Assembly: GCA_027491435.1 (NCBI GenBank) | Contig: JAOZFG010000009.1 | Span: 1-33,708, forward strand | Length of the DNA: 33,708 nt | Source: Thermoproteota archaeon | GTDB taxonomy: Archaea; Korarchaeota; Korarchaeia; Korarchaeales; Korarchaeaceae | Reading direction: 5' to 3' | Part shown: in pieces, positions 15,906-24,259 of the stretch | How positions within the stretch are numbered: position 1 is the first letter of the stretch | How the letters are laid out: every line of letters starts with the position of its first letter | Made by a program: the position numbers and the translations under genes | The notes under the pieces: model-generated | Databases searched by the model: none | The model's input: only the letters and a program-made list of their open reading frames with translations | Told to the model about the DNA's origin: nothing

Positions 15906-17011
15906 GGAAGCTCCCACGGGAACTCCACGCCCACCTGCTCGGCCACCTCTTTCATCATTTGAGCCGTCTTCTTGTATATTGGTATGCCATGTTTCATCCT
16001 GTGCTGGGTGGTAAGCCAGGATTTCTCGCCGTGTATCCAAATTCTCTTGAAGTCGGGGTGCAACGGAGCGCTTTTCAGCGTCTTTATCATATAGTCCATC
16101 CTTTCTTTAAACTCCTCTAAGGGCATGAACGCTTCGACGTTGATCGCCATGAAGAAATGACCCACGTTGCTGGGACCTGGTCCCTGAGTTTGACCCACGT
16201 CCCTGAGCATGGCCGCCCCGCTCAGCGCTGCAGTTAGTATCTCAACCATGACCGCTAACCCGTAACCCTTGTGACCTCCAAACAATTCTCCAAGGCCACC
16301 GAGTGGCAGTAAGGCTCCCTCTTTTCTTATCACCATAGGATCATCTGTTAACTTGCCTTCCTTGTCTATCCCCCATCCCAGCGGGGCCTTCTTGCCCTTC
16401 CTAGAGTAAACTTCCATCTTCCCTATAGGCACTATGCTAGTGGCCATGTCCAAGACGAACGGGGGCGGCGTCTTGGTGGGGGCAGCTAATGATATTGGAT
16501 TCGTCCCTATCCACTTACCCAAGGCCCCCGTGTGGGCTACAAGAGGCCTAGCGTTAGTTAAGCTGAAACCGATCATATCGTGCTCCAATATCTTGAGGGC
16601 GTAATAGCCAGCTATCCCGTAGTGGTTACTCATCCTAACAGTGACTACCCCTATCCCAGTCTCCTTAGCCTTCTTAACCGCTATATCCACGGCCCTTATG
16701 CCGACTACCTGTCCTAAGCCTGAATCTCCGTCTATAAGGGCGTAGCTGGGCCCTTCCTTGACGACCTTTATGTTAGGGTTTATCTTGACGGCGCCGTTTA
16801 TTATGCCATCGGTATACCTCTTGAGCCTAGCCACCCCGTGGGATTCTATCCCTCTGAGGTCAGCCGTCACGAGATTCTCTGCAACGTAAAAGGCGTCCTG
16901 ATCTGGGACGCCAAGTTTGATAAAGACTGACTTAACGAAGTTCATTAAGTCATCATACTTAACAATTAAGTAGTCTTCGGGAGGGACAGGTTCGCTCTTG
17001 TCAAACTCCAT
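15899..17011 (-). CDS. Malate/L-lactate dehydrogenase family (LDH2) NAD(P)-dependent oxidoreductase
   Basis: Enzyme of 370 aa, the family's normal length. LDH2 proteins oxidise 2-hydroxyacids such as malate, lactate, ureidoglycolate or sulfolactate with NAD(P) and do not have a Rossmann fold. Family motifs in order: LRGIESHGVARL (catalytic His), VRMSNHYGIAGYYA, KWIGTNPISLAAPT, FVLDMATSIVPIGK and GGHKGYGLAVMVEIL. In archaea such proteins are often malate dehydrogenases, but the substrate cannot be fixed from sequence alone. ATG 17011 follows an A/T-rich stretch. The gene leads a two-gene unit with the GNAT protein. Confidence 0.92.
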   Translation of the reverse strand: MEFDKSEPVPPEDYLIVKYDDLMNFVKSVFIKLGVPDQDAFYVAENLVTADLRGIESHGVARLKRYTDGIINGAVKINPNIKVVKEGPSYALIDGDSGLGQVVGIRAVDIAVKKAKETGIGVVTVRMSNHYGIAGYYALKILEHDMIGFSLTNARPLVAHTGALGKWIGTNPISLAAPTKTPPPFVLDMATSIVPIGKMEVYSRKGKKAPLGWGIDKEGKLTDDPMVIRKEGALLPLGGLGELFGGHKGYGLAVMVEILTAALSGAAMLRDVGQTQGPGPSNVGHFFMAINVEAFMPLEEFKERMDYMIKTLKSAPLHPDFKRIWIHGEKSWLTTQHRMKHGIPIYKKTAQMMKEVAEQVGVEFPWELPW

Positions 17012-17202
17012 GGGTAACCCCGGTTACGTCAGTTCAAAAACTTAAAATCTTGATCTTCGGTCGAGGACGCCCCTGGTATATTTGTTAAAAAAGTTAACGA
17101 CAATTGGCGGACTTAAGCTTCCCTGGTAAATGAATTAAATTAATTTATTATCTTACTTTCAATTGAACTTTTTAGGTAAACTACCTCCGAGGCTCTGGGA
17201 AG

Positions 17203-17664
17203 ATGCCCTGGCTGATAGCTGTCATAGGCCCAAGTAAGAGCGGTAAGACGCTACTAAGTAAGGAGTGTGCCAGTAGAATTGGTGGAGTGGTCAGAGCGTC
17301 CATTAAAGATATGAGGGATATGCTATTCAACGGAAAGAGAATCGATGAGGATCTAGTGCTGTCCTTAGTTAAGGGGACTGTCCAGGTCTTGCTCAAGGCA
17401 GGTTATAACGTTATATTCGATTTAGATCCGGTGGATCTAGTCTACCTAAATGAAATACTTAGGTTGGGAGAGAAGAGAGCTTTAATAGTGTTGAGGGCTG
17501 AGGGGAAGACTCTTAGAGGCCGGGGAGCTGCTCAGGAAGACGTGGAATCCTGGATTTGGGAGGAGCCAGAAGTTGACATAAATTACGTTCTAGAGCTGGA
17601 AAGCGAGGTTGAGGAGGATCTGGAGGAGATCGTGGGGATTGTGGAGGAACTCGTGTCAAAGTGA
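17203..17664 (+). CDS. P-loop kinase-like NTPase
   Basis: Protein of 153 aa. Walker A is GPSKSGKT (9-16) right after a first strand (WLIAVI). The strand GYNVIFDLDPVDLVYL follows, with two Asp where small kinases have Walker B or the substrate-site Asp. The C-terminal quarter is very acidic (ELESEVEEDLEEIVGIVEE). It resembles the AAA_33/adenylylsulfate-kinase-like group that phosphorylates small molecules or RNA ends, but lacks an obvious lid with multiple Arg. It is monocistronic, with A/T-rich DNA on both sides. Substrate unknown. Confidence 0.75.
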   Translation: MPWLIAVIGPSKSGKTLLSKECASRIGGVVRASIKDMRDMLFNGKRIDEDLVLSLVKGTVQVLLKAGYNVIFDLDPVDLVYLNEILRLGEKRALIVLRAEGKTLRGRGAAQEDVESWIWEEPEVDINYVLELESEVEEDLEEIVGIVEELVSK

Positions 17665-17766
17665 CCTTTTTCATCTTAACATTAACCGTGTTATATATAA
17701 ACTGGCTTCACATATGATGCCGGACACCCTTTTCTACTAAATCAGTATAATTATAGCGTTAATTTT

Positions 17767-17776
17767 GTTTAAATAG
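17767..17776 (+). promoter_or_regulatory. Box A candidate for the radical SAM operon
   Basis: GTTTAAATAG in a very A/T-rich stretch, about 43 bases before ATG 17815. It would start transcription near 17797, giving a short leader. Confidence 0.4.
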
Positions 17777-17814
17777 AAATTGTTTTATTAGTTATATTGC
17801 TAATTTAGTAAGTG

Positions 17815-18342
17815 ATGGCCATGACCGGGAGCAGGTTAGCGATCAAGGTGAGCCTGTTAGCTATGTTCTCCGTGCTGGCCTTCTTAGCGGCCATCATAGT
17901 TAAGCTAACCGTGAGTTATGGGGCCATAGTTTACGCTATAGTTTTGTTAGTGGGTGTATTGACACTCAAGGAGCCCTACGGCGCTACAGCGATATCGCTG
18001 ATAGCCGGCTTGCTGTACAGCTTTCAGTCCGCCCTTTTCCTGTTCATACTTGGGGCCTTCCTAGTTAGAGGACTTAGTATAGACGTTCTTTTTAACGCCC
18101 TAGGAGTCTACAAGACGAGGGATTACAGAATCTGGGCTATAGTGCTTACCATGACCGTCTCCAGCTTCCTGGCTGGAGTTTACCAGTACTTCTTCCTGGT
18201 CCTGTTCCTGAAGAAGCTCATCGATTTCGGAGCCTTCATAGTGTCGACAATATTCTTGGTGGCCTTAGTCTCCAACGCCTTAGCTGGATACTTGGTGCCC
18301 AAGTACGTGATGCCCAAGGTTGAGAAGGCCTTAAAGCTATGA
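17815..18342 (+). CDS. Integral membrane protein, ECF transporter S-component-like
   Basis: Protein of 175 aa with five or six helices and little outside the membrane, the size of vitamin-binding S components of ECF transporters. The stretch LIAGLLYSFQSALFLFILGAFLVRGLSIDVLF resembles the central helices of that group. No ECF ATPase or T component is in the window, so it would share them from elsewhere, if the assignment holds. Starts at GTG 17812, ATG 17815 and ATG 17821 are all possible; I give 17815. GAGGTGAT at its stop serves the radical SAM gene, so it is the first gene of that operon. It may import a cofactor or precursor used by the two enzymes. Confidence 0.6.
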   Translation: MAMTGSRLAIKVSLLAMFSVLAFLAAIIVKLTVSYGAIVYAIVLLVGVLTLKEPYGATAISLIAGLLYSFQSALFLFILGAFLVRGLSIDVLFNALGVYKTRDYRIWAIVLTMTVSSFLAGVYQYFFLVLFLKKLIDFGAFIVSTIFLVALVSNALAGYLVPKYVMPKVEKALKL

Positions 18343-18351
18343 GGTGATCTA

Positions 18352-19455
18352 ATGACGCATTTAAGGGCCTTATTCACGCCTAAAGATCCTTTAGAAGATG
18401 CAGAGAGGGCGGCTATGGCTTCTTTGAGGAGAGGAGGTGTTAGCAGCGTTATCTGGGTGGTAACCGAGAGGTGCAATCTCAGGTGTGTCCACTGCTACGA
18501 AGGGGGCAGAGAGCTACCCAAGGAGCTCGGCAAGGAGGAAGCTTTGAAAGTCGTAGATAAGCTATATGAAGCCGGAAAACCGCTTACCTTCATATCCGGA
18601 GGGGAACCTCTGCTTAGAGACGATATAATGGAGATACTGGGCAGGCTGAAAGATCTGGGATTTAGGGTGATTCTTAGCACTAACGGAACCTTAGTTACAC
18701 GTGAAGTGGCCAAAGAGCTGTCTAGAATAGGGGTGGACAACGTGGCAATACCCCTTTACGGGCCTAGGGAGTTCCACGACAGCTTCACAAGGGTGCCTGG
18801 ATCGCACGATAAGGTGATTAACTCGCTGAAACTCCTGAGCGATTTGGGGGTTGGATTAACCGTTAAGACGGTAGTCGCCAAGAGCGTGATGCCTCACATC
18901 AACTACATATTCGACGTGGCCGAGCAATATGGTGCTAGAGCTGTGTACCTCTGTGATTTCATTCCTATAGGGAGGGGGGCTTATCTCAAGCACGAGGTTC
19001 CGACTAAGGATCAATGGAGGAGCCTCCTAGACTCATTTATAGAGAAGATGATCCTGGGGAACGAATACGACGGCGTGGAGATAGATATAGGGCTTCACCC
19101 CTCCACGGCCATATACGTCATGAGGAGGTTGGAGGAGCTGGGATATGACGTGTCTCAGGCCAGGAGTAAAATGGAGAGAAGAAGGCTTTCTGTGGAGGGT
19201 AGAGGTTTCCTATCCATATCCCCTCAGGGAGACGTTCTTTTAAGCAATTACCTGCCGATAAAACTGGGCAACGTGCTTGAGGACGACTTGAAGGAGATCC
19301 TCGAGAACCCCATATACAGGGATGCCGGCGATTCGAGTAAGTTGAAGGGGAAGTGTGGTTCTTGCCCTTACAAGGAGCTCTGTGGAGGGTCCAGGGTAAA
19401 GGCCTTCGTCTACACTGGAGATCTGCTCGGGGAGGATCCGACTTGCGTCATATGA
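18352..19455 (+). CDS. Radical SAM/SPASM protein, AhbC/NirJ-like
   Basis: Enzyme of 367 aa. The radical SAM cluster is C41-x3-C45-x2-C48 (TERCNLRCVHCYEG), followed by FISGGEPLLRDD (the GGE motif) and STNGTLV. The C-terminal SPASM-type site has C335, C338, C344 and C365 (GKCGSCPYKELCGGSR, then GDLLGEDPTC). The ending CGGSRxxAxxxTGDxxxEDPxC is characteristic of AhbC, AhbD and NirJ, which remodel haem side chains, and of related peptide-modifying enzymes. Its four-base overlap with a second such enzyme recalls the AhbC/AhbD pair. No other haem genes are present, so the substrate is undecided. Confidence 0.85.
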   Translation: MTHLRALFTPKDPLEDAERAAMASLRRGGVSSVIWVVTERCNLRCVHCYEGGRELPKELGKEEALKVVDKLYEAGKPLTFISGGEPLLRDDIMEILGRLKDLGFRVILSTNGTLVTREVAKELSRIGVDNVAIPLYGPREFHDSFTRVPGSHDKVINSLKLLSDLGVGLTVKTVVAKSVMPHINYIFDVAEQYGARAVYLCDFIPIGRGAYLKHEVPTKDQWRSLLDSFIEKMILGNEYDGVEIDIGLHPSTAIYVMRRLEELGYDVSQARSKMERRRLSVEGRGFLSISPQGDVLLSNYLPIKLGNVLEDDLKEILENPIYRDAGDSSKLKGKCGSCPYKELCGGSRVKAFVYTGDLLGEDPTCVI

Positions 19456-20546
19456 ACTTCAACGAGAGGCCCATCCTGGTCTTCTGGGAGACCACCAAGG
19501 CGTGTAAGTTGAAGTGCAAACACTGCAGGGCAGAGGCGATACCTGAGCCGCTGCCTGGTGAGCTGACCACTGAAGAGGGCTTCAAACTCATCGAGGAGCT
19601 GACTAAGTTCGGGAAGCCTTATCCGATCCTCATATTAACTGGAGGCGATCCTATGCTCAGGCCCGACCTTGAAGAGCTGCTGACCTATGCTGAAAGTAAG
19701 GGCGTAAAGGTGGGAGTGGCCCCTGCCGTAACGGAGCTTCTGAAGGAGAGGTTAAACCTACTCAGAAAGCATGGAGTTAGGTACATATCAATAAGCCTGG
19801 ACGGCATGAAGGAGACCCATGAGAGGATAAGAGGTGTAGATGGCCACTTTAAAGAAACGGTAGAGCTGCTCAAATCGCTAAAGGGGGATTGGATGCTGCA
19901 GGTCAACACGCTCGTCTCCAAGGAGACGGTAAACGACCTTCCCAAGGTGGCCAAACTGTTAAAGGACTTGGGTATAAACGTGTGGGAGCTCTTCTTCCTG
20001 GTTAAAGTCGGAAGAGGGACTGAGCTTGAAGAGCTCACCCCCGAGGAGAATAGAGACGTCTCTCACTTCCTATTCGAGGTTTCTAGGTATGGATTCGAGG
20101 TAAGGACCGTAGAAGCTCCTTTCTTCAGGAGGGTCTACTTGACCAGGTTAAGAGATGGGCTTAGCGACTTGAAGGAGGTTGTTGAGCGTTATAGCCTAGG
20201 AGAGCTGTACGTAAAATTAACAAAAGAGCTTATTAGTTTGCTAGGTGAGCCAGGCAAGCCCAAAGAGCTTAAATCGGCCTTCACGAGGGATGGATATGGT
20301 GTAATATTCGTATCTTATGATGGCAACGTCTATCCAAGCGGATTCGCCCCTTATAGCTTGGGAAACGTCAAAGAGGATAGCCTGGTCAGTATATACAGGA
20401 GCCATCCCGTACTGATTAAGATAAGGGCTGGGGAATTCAAAGGGAAGTGTGGAACCTGTGAGTACAGGGAGGTATGTGGGGGAAGCAGAGCTAGGGCCCT
20501 GGCCGCAGGAGACATACTCGGGGAGGACCCTGGCTGCCCATTTTAG
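19452..20546 (+). CDS. Radical SAM/SPASM protein, AhbD-like (TIGR04053-type)
   Basis: Enzyme of 364 aa starting at ATG 19452, which overlaps the upstream stop as ATGA; a longer reading from 19353 is inside the first enzyme. The cluster site is C18-x3-C22-x2-C25 (TTKACKLKCKHCRAEA). The next motifs, GKPYPILILTGGDPMLRPDL and RYISISLDGMKETHERIRG, closely follow AhbD/TIGR04053 proteins. The SPASM site has C333, C336, C342 and C362. AhbD converts Fe-coproporphyrin to haem by decarboxylating propionates; relatives modify peptides. The tandem pair behind an S-component-like gene suggests one pathway on one substrate. Confidence 0.87.
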   Translation: MNFNERPILVFWETTKACKLKCKHCRAEAIPEPLPGELTTEEGFKLIEELTKFGKPYPILILTGGDPMLRPDLEELLTYAESKGVKVGVAPAVTELLKERLNLLRKHGVRYISISLDGMKETHERIRGVDGHFKETVELLKSLKGDWMLQVNTLVSKETVNDLPKVAKLLKDLGINVWELFFLVKVGRGTELEELTPEENRDVSHFLFEVSRYGFEVRTVEAPFFRRVYLTRLRDGLSDLKEVVERYSLGELYVKLTKELISLLGEPGKPKELKSAFTRDGYGVIFVSYDGNVYPSGFAPYSLGNVKEDSLVSIYRSHPVLIKIRAGEFKGKCGTCEYREVCGGSRARALAAGDILGEDPGCPF

Positions 20547-20680
20547 TGAGAGAGCTAATACATCCAGTCAATTGATAACATCCAGGTCCTCCAACACTAT
20601 TATCTCATAAAAACCCACTTTTATTATATTCATTTAACTACAACTTGGATCGTATTAGAACTTTCGAAATCAGAGGGAAA

Positions 20681-20690
20681 GTTTATTTTG
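20681..20690 (+). promoter_or_regulatory. Box A candidate for the DUF2341 gene
   Basis: GTTTATTTTG, about 33 bases upstream of ATG 20719. The expected start near 20711 would leave a leader of under 10 bases. Confidence 0.4.
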
Positions 20691-20718
20691 TAGGAGACCC
20701 CTTAGTCCAGGTGCATTG

Positions 20719-22179
20719 ATGAATCGTATCTACGTATACATATTAATTATTTCACTCGTAATGCCCCTAACCCTAATATGGGTGGGCGGCGTTCCCCCAA
20801 CTGAAGTCAAGTTGATCCCCCTGGACGTAAGGGAGAGGTCGGGGAGGGACCTGCATAACTACACGGTAAGCGTATACTTAAGGAATTGCGATAATTATGA
20901 GGCGATAGATGAAGAGGGTAACGTCCTCAACACTTTCTGTGACCATGGAAGGCTCTGGATTAAAGTTCCATGGATACCGGCCAACGGCAACGTCACGGTT
21001 TACCTGAGGAAGGGCAAGCCGGGAAGGGCTCAGGACGTATTCCTGCATTACGACGGGTTCGACACCTTGCCAGATTACAGATTAGTTGATTACGCCTTCG
21101 TTATTCAGGGAAAGACCTATTACTGGTATCCATACGTGGTGGGCAATGAGAAGACGTCCCCTAGCCTCAAGGTGTGTAAGAAAGTCAAAGTGTTCACTTA
21201 TAACGGAGAGCTTAGGGCCACCAGGTATGACATATGCGAGCTCGAAATACTGCTTAGGATATTAAAGGTTCCTGATGATGCCGGCATAAGGGTAGACTTC
21301 AGGGGCACCATCATGAGTAAAAGCAAGGACAAGGATCTGTCCTTGGGACTGTTCGGGTTTTCCGGGCCGACGAGTATGGAAAACGTCACCTCAGATGTGA
21401 TAAACAGGTGGCTGGGCTTCTACCATTACTACCACTATAGTTATACACAGAGCGGCGATAGCGGTTGGAGGTTTGCCCTTTACAAGGAAATCTATAGAAA
21501 GGGCTTCTCTACCTACAACACGCTTAAGATTAAGAGGACTCGCCTGGCCATAGACTCACCTCACGTTTACGGGGTAGCCTATTTCAACCAAAAGGTGTAC
21601 GGATTTGTTGATGAGAAGCTGGTTATATCAGCTGAATCAGGTAAATTTGATAACGAATACGTGGGAGTTTTCATAGGGTTTGATCTAGACTTAACAGGAG
21701 CCGAATACGAGTTGGGGATTAGGCCTGACATAATAGGGTCCGCTGATTGGATAATGGTCAGAAAGTTCGTGGATCCCGAGCCTAGGGTTACTATTAAGGA
21801 GCCCATACTGCCGCAAACTCCCAGCCAGACCCAAACAACGCAAACTCAGACGGAAGAGCAGATAGAAGAGATGACGAAAAGCTTTACGGTGATAACAGAG
21901 ACCGTGACTGAGGGGAGCACTCAATGGACCCCCAAGACCGAGGCTCAAGAAACTACAACTACGCAGCCCACAGTTAAACAGCAAGAGGAGCAGAGCTCTC
22001 CTCTTGAGACCACAGTTAAGGAGACGTCCCAAGTTAAGGAGACTCCCTCCGAGGTGACCATTACTACTACGGAACAGGCGGAAGGCGTCCCTGGGGCTGA
22101 ACTGGCGATGCCCGTAATGCTGATAATACTGATAGTGACCGCCTTGCTGCTCCTAGGTAGGGGGAGGAGGGGCTTCTAA
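20719..22179 (+). CDS. DUF2341-type surface protein with Thr/Gln-rich stalk and C-terminal anchor
   Basis: Exported protein of 486 aa. It has an N-terminal signal segment (residues about 3-22) and a large beta-rich ectodomain. The early part ends with NVTVYLRKGKPG, as in DUF2341. A lectin-like part ends ADWIMVRKFVDPEPRVTI, the usual close of this family. A low-complexity stalk of about 90 residues (rich in Thr, Gln, Glu) follows, then a hydrophobic C-terminal helix (AMPVMLIILIVTALLLLG) with a basic tail. This is the classic archaeal cell-surface layout; the stalk is likely O-glycosylated. Several Cys (in RNCDNYE, NTFCDHG, KVCKKV, YDICELE) may form disulfides, which fits a DsbB-like system in the same region. 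Confidence 0.85.
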   Translation: MNRIYVYILIISLVMPLTLIWVGGVPPTEVKLIPLDVRERSGRDLHNYTVSVYLRNCDNYEAIDEEGNVLNTFCDHGRLWIKVPWIPANGNVTVYLRKGKPGRAQDVFLHYDGFDTLPDYRLVDYAFVIQGKTYYWYPYVVGNEKTSPSLKVCKKVKVFTYNGELRATRYDICELEILLRILKVPDDAGIRVDFRGTIMSKSKDKDLSLGLFGFSGPTSMENVTSDVINRWLGFYHYYHYSYTQSGDSGWRFALYKEIYRKGFSTYNTLKIKRTRLAIDSPHVYGVAYFNQKVYGFVDEKLVISAESGKFDNEYVGVFIGFDLDLTGAEYELGIRPDIIGSADWIMVRKFVDPEPRVTIKEPILPQTPSQTQTTQTQTEEQIEEMTKSFTVITETVTEGSTQWTPKTEAQETTTTQPTVKQQEEQSSPLETTVKETSQVKETPSEVTITTTEQAEGVPGAELAMPVMLIILIVTALLLLGRGRRGF

Positions 22180-22249
22180 CCTTTTTTCTGCTCGCTCGAT
22201 GAAGGTGGAAACATCAAATAGGATCAACGCTTTGTTTAAGGGGGGCTAA

Positions 22250-23968
22250 TTGAAACTTAAGCCCAGAGATTACCAGAGAGAAGCGGTTGATTGGGCGTTG
22301 AATGAAGGGAGAGCCGTTGTCGTAATGCCTACTGGAACTGGGAAGACGTTAGTGGCTTCCATGTGGGTAGATGAACTTATGAGAAGTGGTAAAGTGAGAA
22401 AAGCCTTATTTCTAGAGCCTACTCGTTTTTTAGTAGAGCAGAGCGCCAGATTTCTTAGGGAACAAGGGCTGGACGCATCTCCTGTTCATGGAAGCCTACC
22501 TAAAAGTCTGAGACGTGAGGGGTGGGCCAGCAAGGTGGTAGTAGCTACCCCGGAAGTTGTTCTTTCTGATTGGGACAGGTTCAAGAGCGAGAAGTTTGAC
22601 GCAGTGGTGGTGGACGAGTGCCACCACACGACTGGGAAGGACGCCTACCTTAAGGTAGTGAAACATGGGAGGTTCGAATACAGGCTAGGGTTAAGCGCTT
22701 ACGTCCCTCCCTCCAGGAGGAAAGAAATTGAGGAGAACATAGGTAAGATAAGGAGTTGGAGCTGGAGCGATCCCAGGATAGCTCCATACATACCGGAGTG
22801 GGAAGCCGAGGTTTACGAAGCCCCTTTAAACCCGGAGGAGTTCTCCCTCTACGAGGCCATGGAATCCTTATGGGAGTCCCATCACGGACCTGACAGGGCG
22901 CTCTTGGGCAACGCCATAAGGTGGTTCGTTAGGGATGGAGCCTTAGCCTTGCTCGAGTCCATAGAGAACAGCGAGAGGCTGGCTGACCTGCTAAAAGACC
23001 TGAGAAGGGATGTCATGACCGTTAGACCACTCCACAAGCTGGGTTCATTGATGAGAGTCCTGAATGATCACGAGGGGTTTGAAAAGTCGATAATATTTGT
23101 GGAAAGGGTGTCTGTGGCTGAGGCCTTGGCTGAGAAGTTAAGCACGGACGTCCTTATACTGGGGAGGAGGAAGGTGAACCCTAAAGAGGCCATAGCCAAG
23201 GCAAAAATGCCGGAAAACAGGATTATAATTTCCACTAGCGCCGGGGAGGAGGGCATAGACCTCCCTGAAGCTGACCTGCTAATTATCTGGAGCAACGTTG
23301 CCAGCCCCTTAAGGTTCATACAGAGGATTGGGAGGGTGCTTAGGGCCGGCTTAGAGAGGAGGTACAAGTGGGTAGTTTTCCTGGTCACCCCAGATACCGT
23401 TGACGTGGATAGCCTTATAGACGGCCTCCTACAGGCTAAGATGGCAGGAGTATCAGTCAACATAAGCGAGGAGGTCGTAGAATACGTCTGGAGTTTAAGC
23501 AGGAGGAGGAAGTTCTTAGACGCTTTAGACGAGGAGCCTATGCCAGCGGACGTTTTATCAAAGGCTCTGGGGGCCCCGATCAGCAGGACAAGGGAGGCGT
23601 TAAGGTGGCTATGCTCTAGGGGACTAGCCTTCTACATTTTTACGCCTGTCGGCAAGGTATACTTTACAAAGAATTCCTTGAAAAAGTTAAAGGTTAAGTT
23701 TAGGGAGTACCTAGAACCTGACCAGATAGAAGCTAAAGTTAGGGTGAGAAACGATAGGGAATTATCTGTAAGGGGAGGTTACGAGAGAGTTAAAAGGAGG
23801 TTAGCCAAGGTAGGGGCCGTGAGCTGGTTGCACTTCTCAACTGCGCTCATGAGCGGAGGAGTTGAGAGGCTGGTAAACTTAACCTATAACTTTAGGGTTG
23901 AAGACAGAGAGATCCTAGATATTATCCTCAGGAACGCTTACAGTGTCAAGAAGTTTTACCTGTCTTGA
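22250..23968 (+). CDS. SF2 DNA/RNA helicase, Hef/Mph1-like
   Basis: Protein of 572 aa starting at TTG 22250. The first RecA domain has a Q-motif-like start (LKPRDYQREAVDWAL), Walker A MPTGTGKT (26-33) and Walker B DECHH (122-126) with LGLSAY as motif III. An insertion of about 110 residues follows, rich in charged helix as in Hef. The second RecA domain carries KSIIFVERV, STSAGEEGIDLPEADLLI (motif V) and QRIGRVLRAG (motif VI). The last 150 residues include a winged-helix-like segment (PADVLSKALGAPISRTREAL). No nuclease motif is seen. It probably remodels branched or damaged nucleic acid; alternatives are defence or RNA-related SF2 enzymes. Confidence 0.85.
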   Translation: MKLKPRDYQREAVDWALNEGRAVVVMPTGTGKTLVASMWVDELMRSGKVRKALFLEPTRFLVEQSARFLREQGLDASPVHGSLPKSLRREGWASKVVVATPEVVLSDWDRFKSEKFDAVVVDECHHTTGKDAYLKVVKHGRFEYRLGLSAYVPPSRRKEIEENIGKIRSWSWSDPRIAPYIPEWEAEVYEAPLNPEEFSLYEAMESLWESHHGPDRALLGNAIRWFVRDGALALLESIENSERLADLLKDLRRDVMTVRPLHKLGSLMRVLNDHEGFEKSIIFVERVSVAEALAEKLSTDVLILGRRKVNPKEAIAKAKMPENRIIISTSAGEEGIDLPEADLLIIWSNVASPLRFIQRIGRVLRAGLERRYKWVVFLVTPDTVDVDSLIDGLLQAKMAGVSVNISEEVVEYVWSLSRRRKFLDALDEEPMPADVLSKALGAPISRTREALRWLCSRGLAFYIFTPVGKVYFTKNSLKKLKVKFREYLEPDQIEAKVRVRNDRELSVRGGYERVKRRLAKVGAVSWLHFSTALMSGGVERLVNLTYNFRVEDREILDIILRNAYSVKKFYLS

Positions 23969-23970
23969 GG

Positions 23971-24259
23971 GTGATCAAAGCTTACCTTAAGCTGACAGCA
24001 CCTTAAGGCACTCCCATAGCTAGGTGGTTGTCTGTCCTCTGTCTCAACTAGTATTGCTTTGATGAGAGCCTCTCTAATCCTGGGGTCTCTCCAGAACTTT
24101 TGGTCTGCCTCTAATGCCTCCCAAAGCCACTATCCCTAGCCTCAAACCATTTCCTGCCGAGCTTTCGAACCATCTCTGCCTCCCATCGGGCGTGACGCAC
24201 AACGTCCTCCAAGTTACGGAGCCTATCTTTTCTAACTCTTCAAGTAATTCCTCACTCAC
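23971..24259 (-). pseudogene. Frameshifted gene remnant downstream of the helicase
   Basis: From GTG 24259 the minus strand reads 61 residues (MSEELLEELEKIGSVTWRTL, CVTPDGRQRWFESS) and stops in a TAG at about 24074. In the next frame the same DNA goes on with protein-like sequence (EALEADQKFWRDPRIREALI, then VETEDRQPPSYGSALRCCQL) up to the end of the helicase gene. A single frameshift near 24110 would join the two. The last 30 bases (23971-24000) match blocks at 24726-24754 and 15306-15332. I do not recognise the protein; it may be a partner of the remnant upstream. Confidence 0.45.

Noticed and set aside
24150-24200. TTCGAA with flanking GC as a tRNA T arm
   Set aside because: The sequence does not pair into a T stem, and no acceptor or anticodon stem can be drawn.
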